NCBI RefSeq assembly: GCF_030419005.1
Contig: NZ_CP106951.1
Span: forward strand, 744,001-808,000
DNA from: Eleftheria terrae
Lineage (GTDB): Bacteria > Pseudomonadota > Gammaproteobacteria > Burkholderiales > Burkholderiaceae_C
Direction of reading: 5' to 3'
Length of the DNA: 64,000 bases
The position numbers and the translations under genes are program-made. Within the stretch, counting starts at the first letter, position 1. Each line of letters starts with the position of its first letter. Shown here piece after piece: positions 7,688 through 17,727 of the stretch. Below the pieces are notes generated by a model that was given only the letters and a program-made list of their open reading frames with translations, was not told the origin of the DNA and made no database searches.

Positions 7688-8959
7688 TCAGAACCAGTGC
7701 TTGACCAGCAGCTGCCACAGCTGGCGTTGCGGCAGCGCGCCGAATTCGCTGCGCTGTGAACCGTGGTGCCCCTGCCATTGCAGCGCCAGGTCGGTGCTGT
7801 CCAGACGGTAGCGGGCCTCGGCCCACAGCTGTCGGCTGTCGTCGGCCGCGTTGGCGCGCAGCATGGCCGACAGGTCGAGCCGCGGCCACAGCGCATCCTG
7901 CCAGGCAGCCCGCAGGAAGAGGTTGTGGCGGGTCGGCGGGTCCTGCCGCTCGGCCGCCACCTGGCGGTAGGCCAGCTCGGCCGCCAAGGGCCCGCGGCGC
8001 AGGGCCCGCCAGCCGGCGTCGTCCAGTGCCGCGCCGTTGCGCTCGTATTCGGCGGTCAGGCTGAGCTTGCGGGCGGTCGTGCAGGTCAGCCCGGCCGCCA
8101 GCTGCGAGTGGAAGGCGTCGCCCTCGCCCGGCTGCCCGTGCGAGCGCGCCAGCAGGTCGGGCCCGCGCCCGCCGGACCATTCGGCATGCGCCACGCAGGC
8201 GGGGCTGAGCAGATGCGTCAGGTTGAGGCCCAGCTGCAGCGAGCTGTGCGGCTCACCCGGCTCGTAGAGCAGCAGCTGCGGCTGCAGGTCGGTGGCCAGC
8301 GTCTGGCTGAGGCTCAGCAGCCAGCGATGCCGGTGGTTCGTCGCGCCCACGTCGATGGCGTGCTTGCCCGGGTTGGGGCCGCTGCCCAGCTTGGGCGAGT
8401 ACAGCAGGCTGGCCGAGCCGCCCTGCCACAGCTGCTGGCCACGCAGCATGACGGTGCCCTGGCGGTTCTCGCGCAGGCTCGCCGGGTCCACCGACACCAC
8501 CTGCCGCACCGCCAGCTCCCGGAAGTAGTCGGTCGGGTTGTAACCCATCGCCACGCCCAGCCGCAGATTGACGCGGCCGATGTCGACGATGCGCTCGCGG
8601 CCCAGCCGCCCGGTCAGGAACAACTCCTTGAGCGTGTTGACCGAAGATCGCTCGCCCGGCAGGCGGTCCGGCCCCAGCAGGTCCAGGCGGTCGGCAAGGC
8701 TGAAGCGCCAGCCCGGCGCCAGGGCCCGCTCCCAGGCCAGGTCCAGCGACAGGCGCTGGCCCTGCTCGCGCTGGCCACCGCCACGCGGGGCAGCCCAGGC
8801 GCCGGCGGCTTCGACGCTCAGGCGGCGCTCCGGCTTCCCCGGGTCCGCCGCTTCCGCGGTCTGGTCGGCCAGCCGCAGGGCAGCGTCATCGGCGTCCTGC
8901 GCGCGGGCGATGCCGATGGCCGCGGCCAGCAGCAGGCAGCCGCAGGCGGCATGTCTCAT
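7688..8959 (-). CDS. Putative outer-membrane beta-barrel protein of the ABC/LolA-like operon
   Basis: 423 residues. A signal peptide (LLLAAAIGIARA) is followed by a long run of alternating short amphipathic segments. The protein ends in VKHWF, and such a terminal aromatic residue is the usual outer-membrane insertion signal. I do not recognise a named family. The ATG at 8959 lies 7 bases after the stop of the LolA-like gene, so the two are cotranscribed with the ABC transporter upstream. By context it could be the outer-membrane part of an envelope export route. The assignment to a barrel rests on composition and C-terminus only. Confidence 0.6.
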   Translation of the reverse strand: MRHAACGCLLLAAAIGIARAQDADDAALRLADQTAEAADPGKPERRLSVEAAGAWAAPRGGGQREQGQRLSLDLAWERALAPGWRFSLADRLDLLGPDRLPGERSSVNTLKELFLTGRLGRERIVDIGRVNLRLGVAMGYNPTDYFRELAVRQVVSVDPASLRENRQGTVMLRGQQLWQGGSASLLYSPKLGSGPNPGKHAIDVGATNHRHRWLLSLSQTLATDLQPQLLLYEPGEPHSSLQLGLNLTHLLSPACVAHAEWSGGRGPDLLARSHGQPGEGDAFHSQLAAGLTCTTARKLSLTAEYERNGAALDDAGWRALRRGPLAAELAYRQVAAERQDPPTRHNLFLRAAWQDALWPRLDLSAMLRANAADDSRQLWAEARYRLDSTDLALQWQGHHGSQRSEFGALPQRQLWQLLVKHWF

Positions 8960-8966
8960 TGGCGCC

Positions 8967-9794
8967 TCATTCCGGCCTGAAGCGCGGCAGGTAGTCCCGC
9001 TGCAGCCAGCTCTCGGGCACCTCGCGCGCGACGAATTCGCCATACCGCATCACGGTCACGAGGCTGGGGTCCAGGCCGTCGATGATCACGATCTCGGTCG
9101 GCCGCTGCACGCCGAGCTCCTCGCGGTAGCGGCGGTAGAAGGCCGTCTTCAGCAGGCGACCGCTCTCGCTGAAGAAGCGGGCCTTCACCGGCCGCTGGTT
9201 GGCATGGTCCAGCCACATCTGCACCGAGTGGTAGGTCACGTCGGGCGTGGCTGCCTCCAGCGCCAGCCGGTCGCACTGGCGCAACTGGCGGTCACCGTCC
9301 TGCACCTCTTCCTGCTGCTCCAGCCGGGCCCGGTAGGCCTGCGCAAAGTTCACCGTCACCACGTCGCCGTTGGCGGCCTGGCCCAGCAGCCGCTGCTGCG
9401 GCGAGATGCGGACGCTGGCCCGGCTCGCCGGATCGTAGAACCACAGCTCATTGCCGCTCTTGAGCATCAGCTTGTCGAGGTCGCGGGCCGGCGCCACGAA
9501 GCGCACCAGGGTGCGGAACTGGCCGCCCTGCGGATCGGCCCGCGAATACACCTGCAGGCTGTTGGCATCGGTCTGCTTGCCGGCCCGGTATTCGGTCAGG
9601 CTGACCGCCAGCGAAAACGGCTGGCCCGGGTTGCGGATGGCATCGCTGGCCGCCAGCAGCGCCTGCGCGTCGGTGGCGGCCGGCGCGGCCGCGGATGCCG
9701 CGACGGCGCCGGCGCACAGCAGGGTGCAAACCACCAGTCGCCGAATCCGGGAACACGAGAGCTCGGCCATCACGGCAGTCCTTGCGTTAAACAT
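8967..9794 (-). CDS. LolA-like outer-membrane lipoprotein-sorting protein
   Basis: 275 residues: an N-terminal signal segment (RRLVVCTLLCAGAVAASAAA) then a LolA/LppX-like half-barrel pattern. Typical strands include NELWFYDPAS and the DVTYHSVQMWLD region. Proteins of this family (often called outer membrane lipoprotein-sorting protein) carry lipids or lipid-modified cargo across the periplasm and sit beside MacB-like ABC transporters. The ATG at 9794 overlaps the end of the permease gene by 8 bases; a later ATG at 9770 would also leave a good signal peptide. With the ATPase, permease and barrel-like protein it would give an inner-membrane pump, a periplasmic carrier and an outer-membrane element. 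Confidence 0.75.
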   Translation of the reverse strand: MFNARTAVMAELSCSRIRRLVVCTLLCAGAVAASAAAPAATDAQALLAASDAIRNPGQPFSLAVSLTEYRAGKQTDANSLQVYSRADPQGGQFRTLVRFVAPARDLDKLMLKSGNELWFYDPASRASVRISPQQRLLGQAANGDVVTVNFAQAYRARLEQQEEVQDGDRQLRQCDRLALEAATPDVTYHSVQMWLDHANQRPVKARFFSESGRLLKTAFYRRYREELGVQRPTEIVIIDGLDPSLVTVMRYGEFVAREVPESWLQRDYLPRFRPE

Positions 9795-11196
9795 GGCGCA
9801 GCGCATCCACGATCTGCAGGCGCGCCGCCCGCCGCGCCGGCCACCAGGCCGACAGCAGGGCGACCACCACCAGGGCGAGCGTGGTGCCGGCGATCAGCTC
9901 GGTTTCGCCCCAGACCCGGATGATCAGCGGCACCGGAGAGCGCCCCGGTGGTGTCCAGGTCAGCCCGCTGTGGTTGATCAGCCCGGCCAGGGCAGCCGCA
10001 CTGAACACGCCCAGCACCGCCCCCGCCAGGCCCAGTAGGAACCCTTCGCAGAGGAACAGCCGCCGGATCCCGGCACGCCGCAGCCCAAGAGCGCGCAGCG
10101 TGCCGATCTCCACCGTGCGCTCCACCACCGCGGTGCTCATCGTGTTGCCCACCGTGAACAGCACGATGGCCCCGATCAGCACCGCCACAAAGCCGAACAG
10201 CGTGGCGAACATCGCCAGCGCCTGCCCGTAGAAGGGGTTCAGCACGGTGAAGTCGAGCACCTCTGTTGGCTCGGCCGGAAAGCGGCTGGCCAGCAGTTCG
10301 GTGATGCGGGCCCGCGCCGCCGGCAGCTGGGAGGTATGGCGCAGCTGCACCAGGATGGCCGTCGCCCGTGGCGGCTCGCGGCCATACACCAGCCGCTGGG
10401 CCTGCTCCAGGTGCAGGCCGACGTAGACATCGTCGAATTCCTTGACGAACTGGTCTTCGGCTTTCACCACGTCGAGCCGGGCGACGTTCGGCGCCCCACG
10501 CGCGGTGGCCGCCAGCAGCTCGATGCCGGCACCACCGGCCGGCGCCGCCGCGCCGCCCGCCGGAGCGGCCGCCTCTGCGGTGCTGCCTGCCAGCGCGACC
10601 AGGTCGCCGGGCAGGTCGGCGCCGGCGGCTTCACGGCGGGATGCGGCCGGCGGCGCGCAGTCGGCCAGCCGCAGCGGCGCGCAGAGCTGCAGCACGCGCG
10701 CCAGGCCGAGGCCGACGATGGCCGCCTCGGGCCCGGTGCCGGTCAGGGCCAGCGGCGCCAGCTGCACCGGGAAGGCATAGTCATTCCAGGCCCGCATGCG
10801 GTTCTGGTCGTCCACCACCAGGCCCTGGGCCAGCGCCGTGCGCGAGACGCCGGCCGCGAAGTTGCCGGCAATGCCCTGCAGCTGCAGCGTCGGCGTGGCC
10901 ACCGCCAGCATGGGCGCCAGCACCGGGTCGCTGCGCAGCGTGGCCAGCATGTCGCGGTAGGCCGCGATGCCATACGCGGCCGGATCGCCGCTGCCCCAGC
11001 GGTAGTAGCCGGCACGCTGGATCTGCAGGTGGCCGCCGAACTTGACGTAGTCCGTCTGCAGCCCGTAGGTGATGTTGCGGCAGTAGCCGCCGAACAGCAG
11101 CACCGTGTGTGCGCCGACGATCATCGCCAACATCGTGGTCAGCGAACGGCGGCGGTTGCGCAGCAGGTTGCGCAAGGCCAGGGCCAGCATCTTCAT
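9787..11196 (-). CDS. ABC transporter permease, MacB/FtsX family
   Basis: 469 residues. A membrane helix near the N-terminus (about 20-40) is followed by a large periplasmic domain with an Ala/Gly-rich segment. Three further helices (about 345-455) match the FtsX domain of LolC/LolE and MacB. The ATG at 11196 overlaps the ATPase stop in ATGA. Such permeases extrude lipids or lipoproteins from the inner membrane, or transmit force to periplasmic partners, rather than moving solutes through a pore. Linkage to a LolA-like gene supports lipid or lipoprotein handling. Confidence 0.85.
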   Translation of the reverse strand: MKMLALALRNLLRNRRRSLTTMLAMIVGAHTVLLFGGYCRNITYGLQTDYVKFGGHLQIQRAGYYRWGSGDPAAYGIAAYRDMLATLRSDPVLAPMLAVATPTLQLQGIAGNFAAGVSRTALAQGLVVDDQNRMRAWNDYAFPVQLAPLALTGTGPEAAIVGLGLARVLQLCAPLRLADCAPPAASRREAAGADLPGDLVALAGSTAEAAAPAGGAAAPAGGAGIELLAATARGAPNVARLDVVKAEDQFVKEFDDVYVGLHLEQAQRLVYGREPPRATAILVQLRHTSQLPAARARITELLASRFPAEPTEVLDFTVLNPFYGQALAMFATLFGFVAVLIGAIVLFTVGNTMSTAVVERTVEIGTLRALGLRRAGIRRLFLCEGFLLGLAGAVLGVFSAAALAGLINHSGLTWTPPGRSPVPLIIRVWGETELIAGTTLALVVVALLSAWWPARRAARLQIVDALRHV

Positions 11197-11900
11197 GTCC
11201 GCGCCTCCTCGACCCGGCCGCCGCGCTGCACCGAGACGATGCGGCCGTCGTGGATGCGCACCGCATCGTCGGCCTCGGCCAGCATCTGCGGGTCGTGCGA
11301 GGAGATCACGAAGGACACCTCCTGCTCGCGCTGCAGCCGCCGCATCAGGTGGATGATGGTGGCGCCGGTCAGGCTGTCGAGGTTGGCGGTGGGCTCGTCG
11401 GCCAGCACCAGCCGCGGCCCGGCGGCCAGGGCCCGCGCGATCGCCACCCGCTGGCGTTGCCCCCCGGAGAGCTGGCCCGGGCGGTGCGCCGCCTTGTCCT
11501 CCAGCCCCACCGCCGCCAGCAGCGCCCTCACCCGCTCGCGCCGCTGCGCGGCCGGCACGCCGTTCAACAGCAGCGGGTACTCGATGTTCTCGGCCGCGGA
11601 GAGCACGGGCAGCAGGTTGAAGTTCTGGAACACGAAGCCCAGGTGGCGGGCCCGGAAGTCGGCCAGCGCGTCGTCCGAAAGCCGGCCGACCGGCTCGCCG
11701 GCGACCACGATCTGCCCGGCATCGGGCCGGTCGATGCAGCCGATGAGGTTCAGCAGCGTGGTCTTGCCGCTGCCCGAGGCGCCAGCGATGACGGTGAGCA
11801 CGCCCGCGCGCACGGTGAGGTCCACGCCAGCGAGTGCGGGCACGCCGACCGCATCGAGGTGGTAGGACTTCGCGACGCCTTGAAGTGAGACGACGTTCAT
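11193..11900 (-). CDS. ABC transporter ATP-binding protein, LolD/MacB type
   Basis: 235-residue ATPase with Walker A (GASGSGKTT, about residue 40), Q-loop (FQNFN), signature LSGGQRQRVAIARAL, Walker B (LVLADEPTANLDS) and H-loop (ISSHD). All catalytic elements are present. The ATG at 11900 gives the normal N-terminus; the frame continues upstream without similarity to this family. It is the first gene of a tight four-gene operon with permease, LolA-like and barrel-like proteins. It energises the FtsX-type permease at the inner face of the cytoplasmic membrane. Confidence 0.92.
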   Translation of the reverse strand: MNVVSLQGVAKSYHLDAVGVPALAGVDLTVRAGVLTVIAGASGSGKTTLLNLIGCIDRPDAGQIVVAGEPVGRLSDDALADFRARHLGFVFQNFNLLPVLSAAENIEYPLLLNGVPAAQRRERVRALLAAVGLEDKAAHRPGQLSGGQRQRVAIARALAAGPRLVLADEPTANLDSLTGATIIHLMRRLQREQEVSFVISSHDPQMLAEADDAVRIHDGRIVSVQRGGRVEEART

Positions 11901-12935
11901 GGGTGATGGCCGGAATGGCAAGGCAGCAACTGGGGACGTGCCATGCCGCCAAACGCGCCATTGCACAGGCTCGGCGTCGCGAAGGCAGCGGCCGGATGTC
12001 GGCAGCCTGCCAGCCCGGACATCAGGGCCGGCTTCGCGGCGTGCTGGAAAGAATATCCAGCCGTTGCAACCGGAGATACCTGTGCGATTGTCCAGGCCGC
12101 ATCTCCTCTGGCTTGGGGAAGCGAGCCGGGCGCCATGGGGCTCGCCGGAGGCACTGGTCAATGTCGCGATGCTTGCGGTCGCCGCCCCCGGTGGGGGCCT
12201 CCATGTGGCGCACCGCGTGCAGCCGCTCCATCGCCGAGGGCCGCAGCGCGGCAAGTGCGCGGCGGGCGCCCTCCGACATCCAGCACGGCGCGTGGCCGGC
12301 CATGGCACCGGGCGAGGCCGGTTTCCAGCGCAGCTCGATGCGGCCGCCGGTGTCGGCACCCGGGGCCGTCCCGCGGCGACTCGGGCCACGCCGCCTCGGT
12401 CGAGCGGCTCGCACGGCACCTCGGTCAGCGAAATGCTCGGCATCTGGCCACCGGCCGCCGCGTCCGGCAGCGCCATGAAGTGCTGGCGGAACCGCAGGAC
12501 GCCGGCCGGCGCAGGAGCCACACCCTGCGACAAACCTGGACGCCCGACATTGCCGCCCGCCAAGCTGCGTCCGTCATCTGCGCATGCCGCCTGACAGGCC
12601 GGGCGCGCTGGCACGGCCGCAGCGCCAGCGCCTGCCCAAGCCCACCGCGGGCGGCCTCGAACGCAGCGCTCCGGCCGCCTGCCGCACCGGTTCGGCCGGG
12701 CCCTGCAGCGCCGGCAACCCAGGGTGCCCTCGCTGGGCAGGTGTTGCTTCTTGAAAGCCAGTGCCTCTATCCCGGGCGGCCTCGCTTAGCATGCCGCCAG
12801 GCGGGCGGCACGATGTGCCGGCGCGGCAAGGGGACATGCCCTGCGCCACGCGCCAGCCGGCCCGTTCGGCGCTAGAAAGCGCGATTGTCACGGCCTGCGC
12901 CGCGTGCGCAGCGGCCGCCCCGAAGGAGAACCGAC
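11901..12935. other. Gene-poor 1 kb stretch between ABC operon and frmA
   Basis: No gene I can support. On the minus strand two overlapping open frames (about 12614-12300 and 12414-12022) contain protein-like runs such as ISLTEVPCEPLDRG and ALAALRPSAMERLHAVRH that do not join in one frame. This could be the remnant of a frameshifted gene or chance in G+C-rich DNA. Promoters for the leftward ABC operon and for frmA must lie in the two ends. Confidence 0.4.
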
Positions 12936-14042
<1,107 letters not shown>

Positions 14043-14043
14043 C

Positions 14044-14907
14044 ATGGCACTCGAACTGCTTTCCAGCCACGGCTGCTTTGGCGGCCAGCAGCGCTTCTAC
14101 CGCCACGACGCCACCCGCATCGGCCTGCCGATGCGCTTCGGGCTCTACCTGCCTCCGCAGGCGCTGGACGGCGCCCGCAAGGTGCCGGTGCTCTTCTACC
14201 TGGCGGGCCTCACCTGCACCGAGGAGACCTTCGCGATCAAGGCAGGCGCCCAGCGCGCGGCTGCGGAGCTGGGCCTGGCCCTTGTCACGCCGGACACCAG
14301 CCCGCGGGGCGCCGGGCTGCCGGGTGAGGCCGAGTCCTGGGACTTCGGCGTCGGTGCCGGCTTCTACCTCGACGCCACCCGCTCACCCTGGCGCAAGCAC
14401 TGGCGCATGGAGAGCTACCTGGTGGACGAGCTCGTCACCCTGGTCGGCGAGCACTTCCCGGTGGACGTCCACCGGGCGGGCCTGTTCGGTCACTCCATGG
14501 GCGGCCATGGCGCACTGGCGCTGGCGCTGCGCCACCCCGGCTGCTTTCGTTCGGTGTCCGCCTTCGCGCCCATCGCGGCGCCCACGCGCTGCCCCTGGGG
14601 CCGCAAGGCCTTCGCCGGCTACCTGGGCGACGACACCCGGGCCTGGGAAGCCTACGACGCCAGCTGCCTGATGGCTCGCCAGAGCGAGGCGCCCTACCCC
14701 CGGGGCATCCTCATCGACCAGGGCCTGGACGACCCCTACCTGGCGGAGCAACTCCACCCAGAGGCCTTGGAGGAAGCCTGCCGCCAGGTCGGCCAGCCGC
14801 TGACGCTGCGCCGGCATGCCGGCTTCGACCACGGCTACTACTTCATCGCCAGCTTCGTCGAAGACCACCTGCGCTTCCACGCCGAGCGGCTGGCCGGCAC
14901 GGCCTGA
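14044..14907 (+). CDS. fghA: S-formylglutathione hydrolase
   Basis: 287-residue esterase-D type alpha/beta-hydrolase that splits S-formylglutathione to formate and glutathione, completing formaldehyde oxidation started by FrmA. The nucleophile Ser is in GHSMGGHGAL, the oxyanion region in FYLAGLTCTEE, and the catalytic His in GFDHGYYFI near the C-terminus. The length equals the family norm. The start is one base after the frmA stop, implying coupled translation. It converges on glpD with 28 bases between them. Confidence 0.95.
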   Translation: MALELLSSHGCFGGQQRFYRHDATRIGLPMRFGLYLPPQALDGARKVPVLFYLAGLTCTEETFAIKAGAQRAAAELGLALVTPDTSPRGAGLPGEAESWDFGVGAGFYLDATRSPWRKHWRMESYLVDELVTLVGEHFPVDVHRAGLFGHSMGGHGALALALRHPGCFRSVSAFAPIAAPTRCPWGRKAFAGYLGDDTRAWEAYDASCLMARQSEAPYPRGILIDQGLDDPYLAEQLHPEALEEACRQVGQPLTLRRHAGFDHGYYFIASFVEDHLRFHAERLAGTA

Positions 14908-14935
14908 CGGGCGTCGGCACCAACCGGAGCGCCGC

Positions 14936-16585
14936 TCAGGCCGCCATGGCCAGCGGCGCGAGCGTCGAGCCGGCCGATGACGGCGTGACGGCGAAGTAGG
15001 CGTCGTACTGCAACTGCGCCTGGCTGCCGAACAGGAGGCGGCATGCCTCCATCAGCCCGGGCGCGGCACGCAGCGCCCGGCGGCCGAGCGTCAGCTCCAG
15101 CTTGGAACGGCGCCGCAGGAAATCCTCCAGCGTGGTGATCATCTCGCGCCGGGCGCAGTAGGCGAATTCGCAGCGCATGTAGCCGCTGCCCTCCACCAGG
15201 ACCTCGGCCGCCCGGCGGTCGGTGCGGATTTCCTCCAGCAGGCCGAAGGCCTCCTCGCCATACAAGCGCCACAGGCGCTCGCTGGTGCGGTCGCCGGCCA
15301 CCGGCGCGGCCGCGTCGATGCCCAGCGCCTCGCACTGGCGCAGGAAATCCGTGCGCCGCGTCGCCTGCGGCTCGCCGTACCAGCGGCGCCGGCCTTGCGG
15401 CAGCGTCACGCCCATGCGCTCGATCTCGGCACACAGCTCTTCGCCGACGTTCAGGCAATCGGTCAGCTTGCCGCCGAAGATGCTCACGTGGCCGTCCTGC
15501 GGCCGGCTTTCGACGACGTGCTTGCGCGACATCTGCAACCAGTCTGCCGTTCCCTTGCCGCTGCCCTTCACCACCAGCGGCCGCACGCCGCAGCGCTCCG
15601 AGATGATGTCGGCGGTCGTCAGCGGTTCAGCCAGGTTCAGACGCTTGTTGATGTTGTCGAGCACGAAGCGGCGGTCTTCCTCGGTGACATGCGGGGTGGC
15701 ATGGTCGACCCGGGTGTCGGTGGTGCCGATGCAGGTCTTGTCGCCCATCGGGATCGCAAAGAACAGACGGCCGTCGTCAGCGAAGAAGGTCAGGATGCGC
15801 CGGCTGTCGGTGATGCGCCTGACGATCAGGTGAATGCCCTTGGACAGCACATGATGGTGCTCGGTCCGCTGCCCGCTGCGGGCGTTGTGATGGTCGACGA
15901 AGGCGCCGCAGGCGTTGACGAGGGTGCGCGCCCGGATCACAAAACGCTCGCGGCTGACGCGGTCGCAGGCCTGCACGCTCCACAGCCCGTCAGCCCCCCG
16001 CGTGGCGCCCTCCGACTCGACATAGTTGACCGCAGCACAGCCGGCGTCCATCGCCGAACGCACGAACTGGAAGACGAATCGGGCGTCGTTGTCGACCAGG
16101 TAGGCGTCCGAGTATTCGAACCCGCCGTCGCATCGGTCGAGCTTCACCACCGGCTCCTCGGCCCGCACCTGCGCCACGGACAACAGCCGCGGCGTGCGGG
16201 TGAAACCGCGGCCGATCAGCCAGTACAGCCAGGTGCCGGCGAACAGCTTCAGCAACGAGTGGCGGAAGTCCTTCTCGTGCACCGTGAAGAACCGCATCTC
16301 CTGCACGGAGGACGGGAAGCTGCGGATCAGGTGGTTTCGCGAGGCGCACAGCTGGTTGACCAGCCCGAATTCGAAGGTCTCCATGTACTTGATGCCGCCC
16401 CAGGCCAGGTTGGACGACTGCTGGCTGGAGCCGCCCGCGAAATCGCGCGCGTCGATCAGCGCCGTTCGGGCACCCCGGGCCGACAGGGCCGCCGCAGTGA
16501 CCGCCCCGTTGATGCCACCGCCAATCACCAGGGTGTCGAACACGGCGGTTTTCAACTCGGACAGGCAGGTGGAGCGGAGCTGCAT
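14936..16585 (-). CDS. glpD: Aerobic glycerol-3-phosphate dehydrogenase (FAD)
   Basis: 549-residue FAD-dependent dehydrogenase that oxidises sn-glycerol-3-phosphate to dihydroxyacetone phosphate and passes electrons to quinone at the inner membrane. The dinucleotide-binding motif is GGGINGA near residue 22, followed by SSNLAWGGIKYME and IPMGDKTCIGTTDT, both typical of GlpD. The C-terminal helical cap region contains a Cys-rich RCEFAYCARREM segment, as in other proteobacterial GlpD. No glpK, glpF or glpR is adjacent; the gene stands alone with a 458-base upstream region that contains repeated short motifs. Confidence 0.95.
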   Translation of the reverse strand: MQLRSTCLSELKTAVFDTLVIGGGINGAVTAAALSARGARTALIDARDFAGGSSQQSSNLAWGGIKYMETFEFGLVNQLCASRNHLIRSFPSSVQEMRFFTVHEKDFRHSLLKLFAGTWLYWLIGRGFTRTPRLLSVAQVRAEEPVVKLDRCDGGFEYSDAYLVDNDARFVFQFVRSAMDAGCAAVNYVESEGATRGADGLWSVQACDRVSRERFVIRARTLVNACGAFVDHHNARSGQRTEHHHVLSKGIHLIVRRITDSRRILTFFADDGRLFFAIPMGDKTCIGTTDTRVDHATPHVTEEDRRFVLDNINKRLNLAEPLTTADIISERCGVRPLVVKGSGKGTADWLQMSRKHVVESRPQDGHVSIFGGKLTDCLNVGEELCAEIERMGVTLPQGRRRWYGEPQATRRTDFLRQCEALGIDAAAPVAGDRTSERLWRLYGEEAFGLLEEIRTDRRAAEVLVEGSGYMRCEFAYCARREMITTLEDFLRRRSKLELTLGRRALRAAPGLMEACRLLFGSQAQLQYDAYFAVTPSSAGSTLAPLAMAA

Positions 16586-17043
16586 GGTGGGCGGGGGGCA
16601 GGACGGTGGATGACTGAAACACCGGCATCGAGCCGGCCTGAGCGCAGTGTCGGCTCAAAAGATGCCAAAGTCAACAAAAACGAATCAAAGCGAATTCATT
16701 AATGCCAAAAAAGGAAAAGAAACGAACATTGGTGCGAGCCTGAGGCCGGGCAAGCAGCAAGACCACGAGAGCTTGGAACGGGGGAAGCGGGGTCGGCCCC
16801 GATGAGGCGGGGAACGCGTCGGGCCACCCGACAGGCGGCCGAGCGGACAGCGGACCATCGCGAGAGGCCTCCGAGGGCCGGCTCTCAGTGCCATGCAAAG
16901 CCGCTGACGTGCGCCTGCTTCGCTGCGCGGTGCGCGTTTGCCGACCGGCCCGGGGCCCGGTGCTGCTGCTGGGAATCGGATGCCGCAGCGCTGCGGCCTG
17001 GCCTGCCGAGCCCACCCGGCGGCATCCGGCCGCCTATCGCCCG
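16586..17043. other. glpD upstream region, partly A+T-rich
   Basis: 458 bases without a supported gene. The part nearest glpD (about 16650-16735) is markedly A+T-rich against the background, as expected for a promoter. The remainder (16740-17043) shows nothing I can name. Confidence 0.6.
16679..16726 (-). promoter_or_regulatory. Possible DeoR/GlpR-type operator repeats
   Basis: Read on the minus strand, hexamers TTCGTT, TTCGCT and TTCGTT occur at 16726-16721, 16694-16689 and 16684-16679. The last two are exactly one helical turn apart. An 8-base element (ATGCCAAA on the plus strand) also recurs at 16662 and 16702. T/C-rich direct repeats with TTCG cores are typical of DeoR-family GlpR operators, but no glpR gene is present here and the assignment is inference. 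Confidence 0.25.
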
Positions 17044-17688
17044 TCAGGCGAGCTGCGCCAGCACCGCAATGACTTCTTCATCGCTGACCTGATGGAAGTC
17101 ATGGTAATAGGCGCCCACCGCCATGAATTCCGGCGGCTGCGCCAGGCAGACCAGGTCGTCCACCTCTTCCTTCAGCGCTTCCGCGCTGCTCGGGGCCGCC
17201 ACCGGCACTGCCAGCACCAAGCGCGCCGGGTGCCGCGTGCGCAGCGCCTTCAGCGCGGCACGGACGGTGGTGCCGGTCGCAATGCCGTCATCCACCACGA
17301 CCACCGTCCGTCCGACCAGAGGGACCGCGGCCCGCCCGCCCAGGTAGAGGGCGCGGCGCCGGGCAATCTCGGCTTCTTCCTCGCGGGCGCGTTCTTCGAC
17401 ATAGGAAAGCTCCACGCCCATGGAGGCCATGGTCTGCTGATCCACCACCACCACCGGCGGCTGAGCATCGACCACCGCCGCCACTGCCAGCTCAGGGTGC
17501 CAGGGCAAGCCGATCTTGCGAACGATCAGCAAATCCAGCGGCGCATGCAGCCGCCAGGCGATCTCGGCCGCCACGGGCACGCCGCCGCGCGGCAAGGCCA
17601 GCACCACCGCATCGTGCAGCGACAGCGCCGCCACTTGTTCGGCCAGGACGCGTCCGGCTTCGATGCGATCGGTGAAAAGCTGGGCCAT
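17044..17688 (-). CDS. Phosphoribosyltransferase family protein
   Basis: 214 residues. The PRPP-binding loop is VVVVDDGIATGTTV (about 118-131), the hallmark of type I phosphoribosyltransferases, with an upstream RKIGLPWHPELAVAAV segment found in stand-alone bacterial members. The true substrate is unknown for this subgroup, often annotated as a predicted phosphoribosyltransferase. The ATG at 17688 is chosen because AAGGGA precedes it; the open frame continues 13 codons further. It lies 39 bases after the hemerythrin gene on the same strand. Confidence 0.82.
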   Translation of the reverse strand: MAQLFTDRIEAGRVLAEQVAALSLHDAVVLALPRGGVPVAAEIAWRLHAPLDLLIVRKIGLPWHPELAVAAVVDAQPPVVVVDQQTMASMGVELSYVEERAREEEAEIARRRALYLGGRAAVPLVGRTVVVVDDGIATGTTVRAALKALRTRHPARLVLAVPVAAPSSAEALKEEVDDLVCLAQPPEFMAVGAYYHDFHQVSDEEVIAVLAQLA

Positions 17689-17727
17689 GTCGCGTCCCTT
17701 CAGGCGGTGGGGCGCAGGACGCGGCAA

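Noticed and set aside
12022-12414. 130-codon minus-strand frame between the ABC operon and frmA
   Set aside because: Some protein-like runs but no start signal and no single frame across the region; kept only as a possible remnant.
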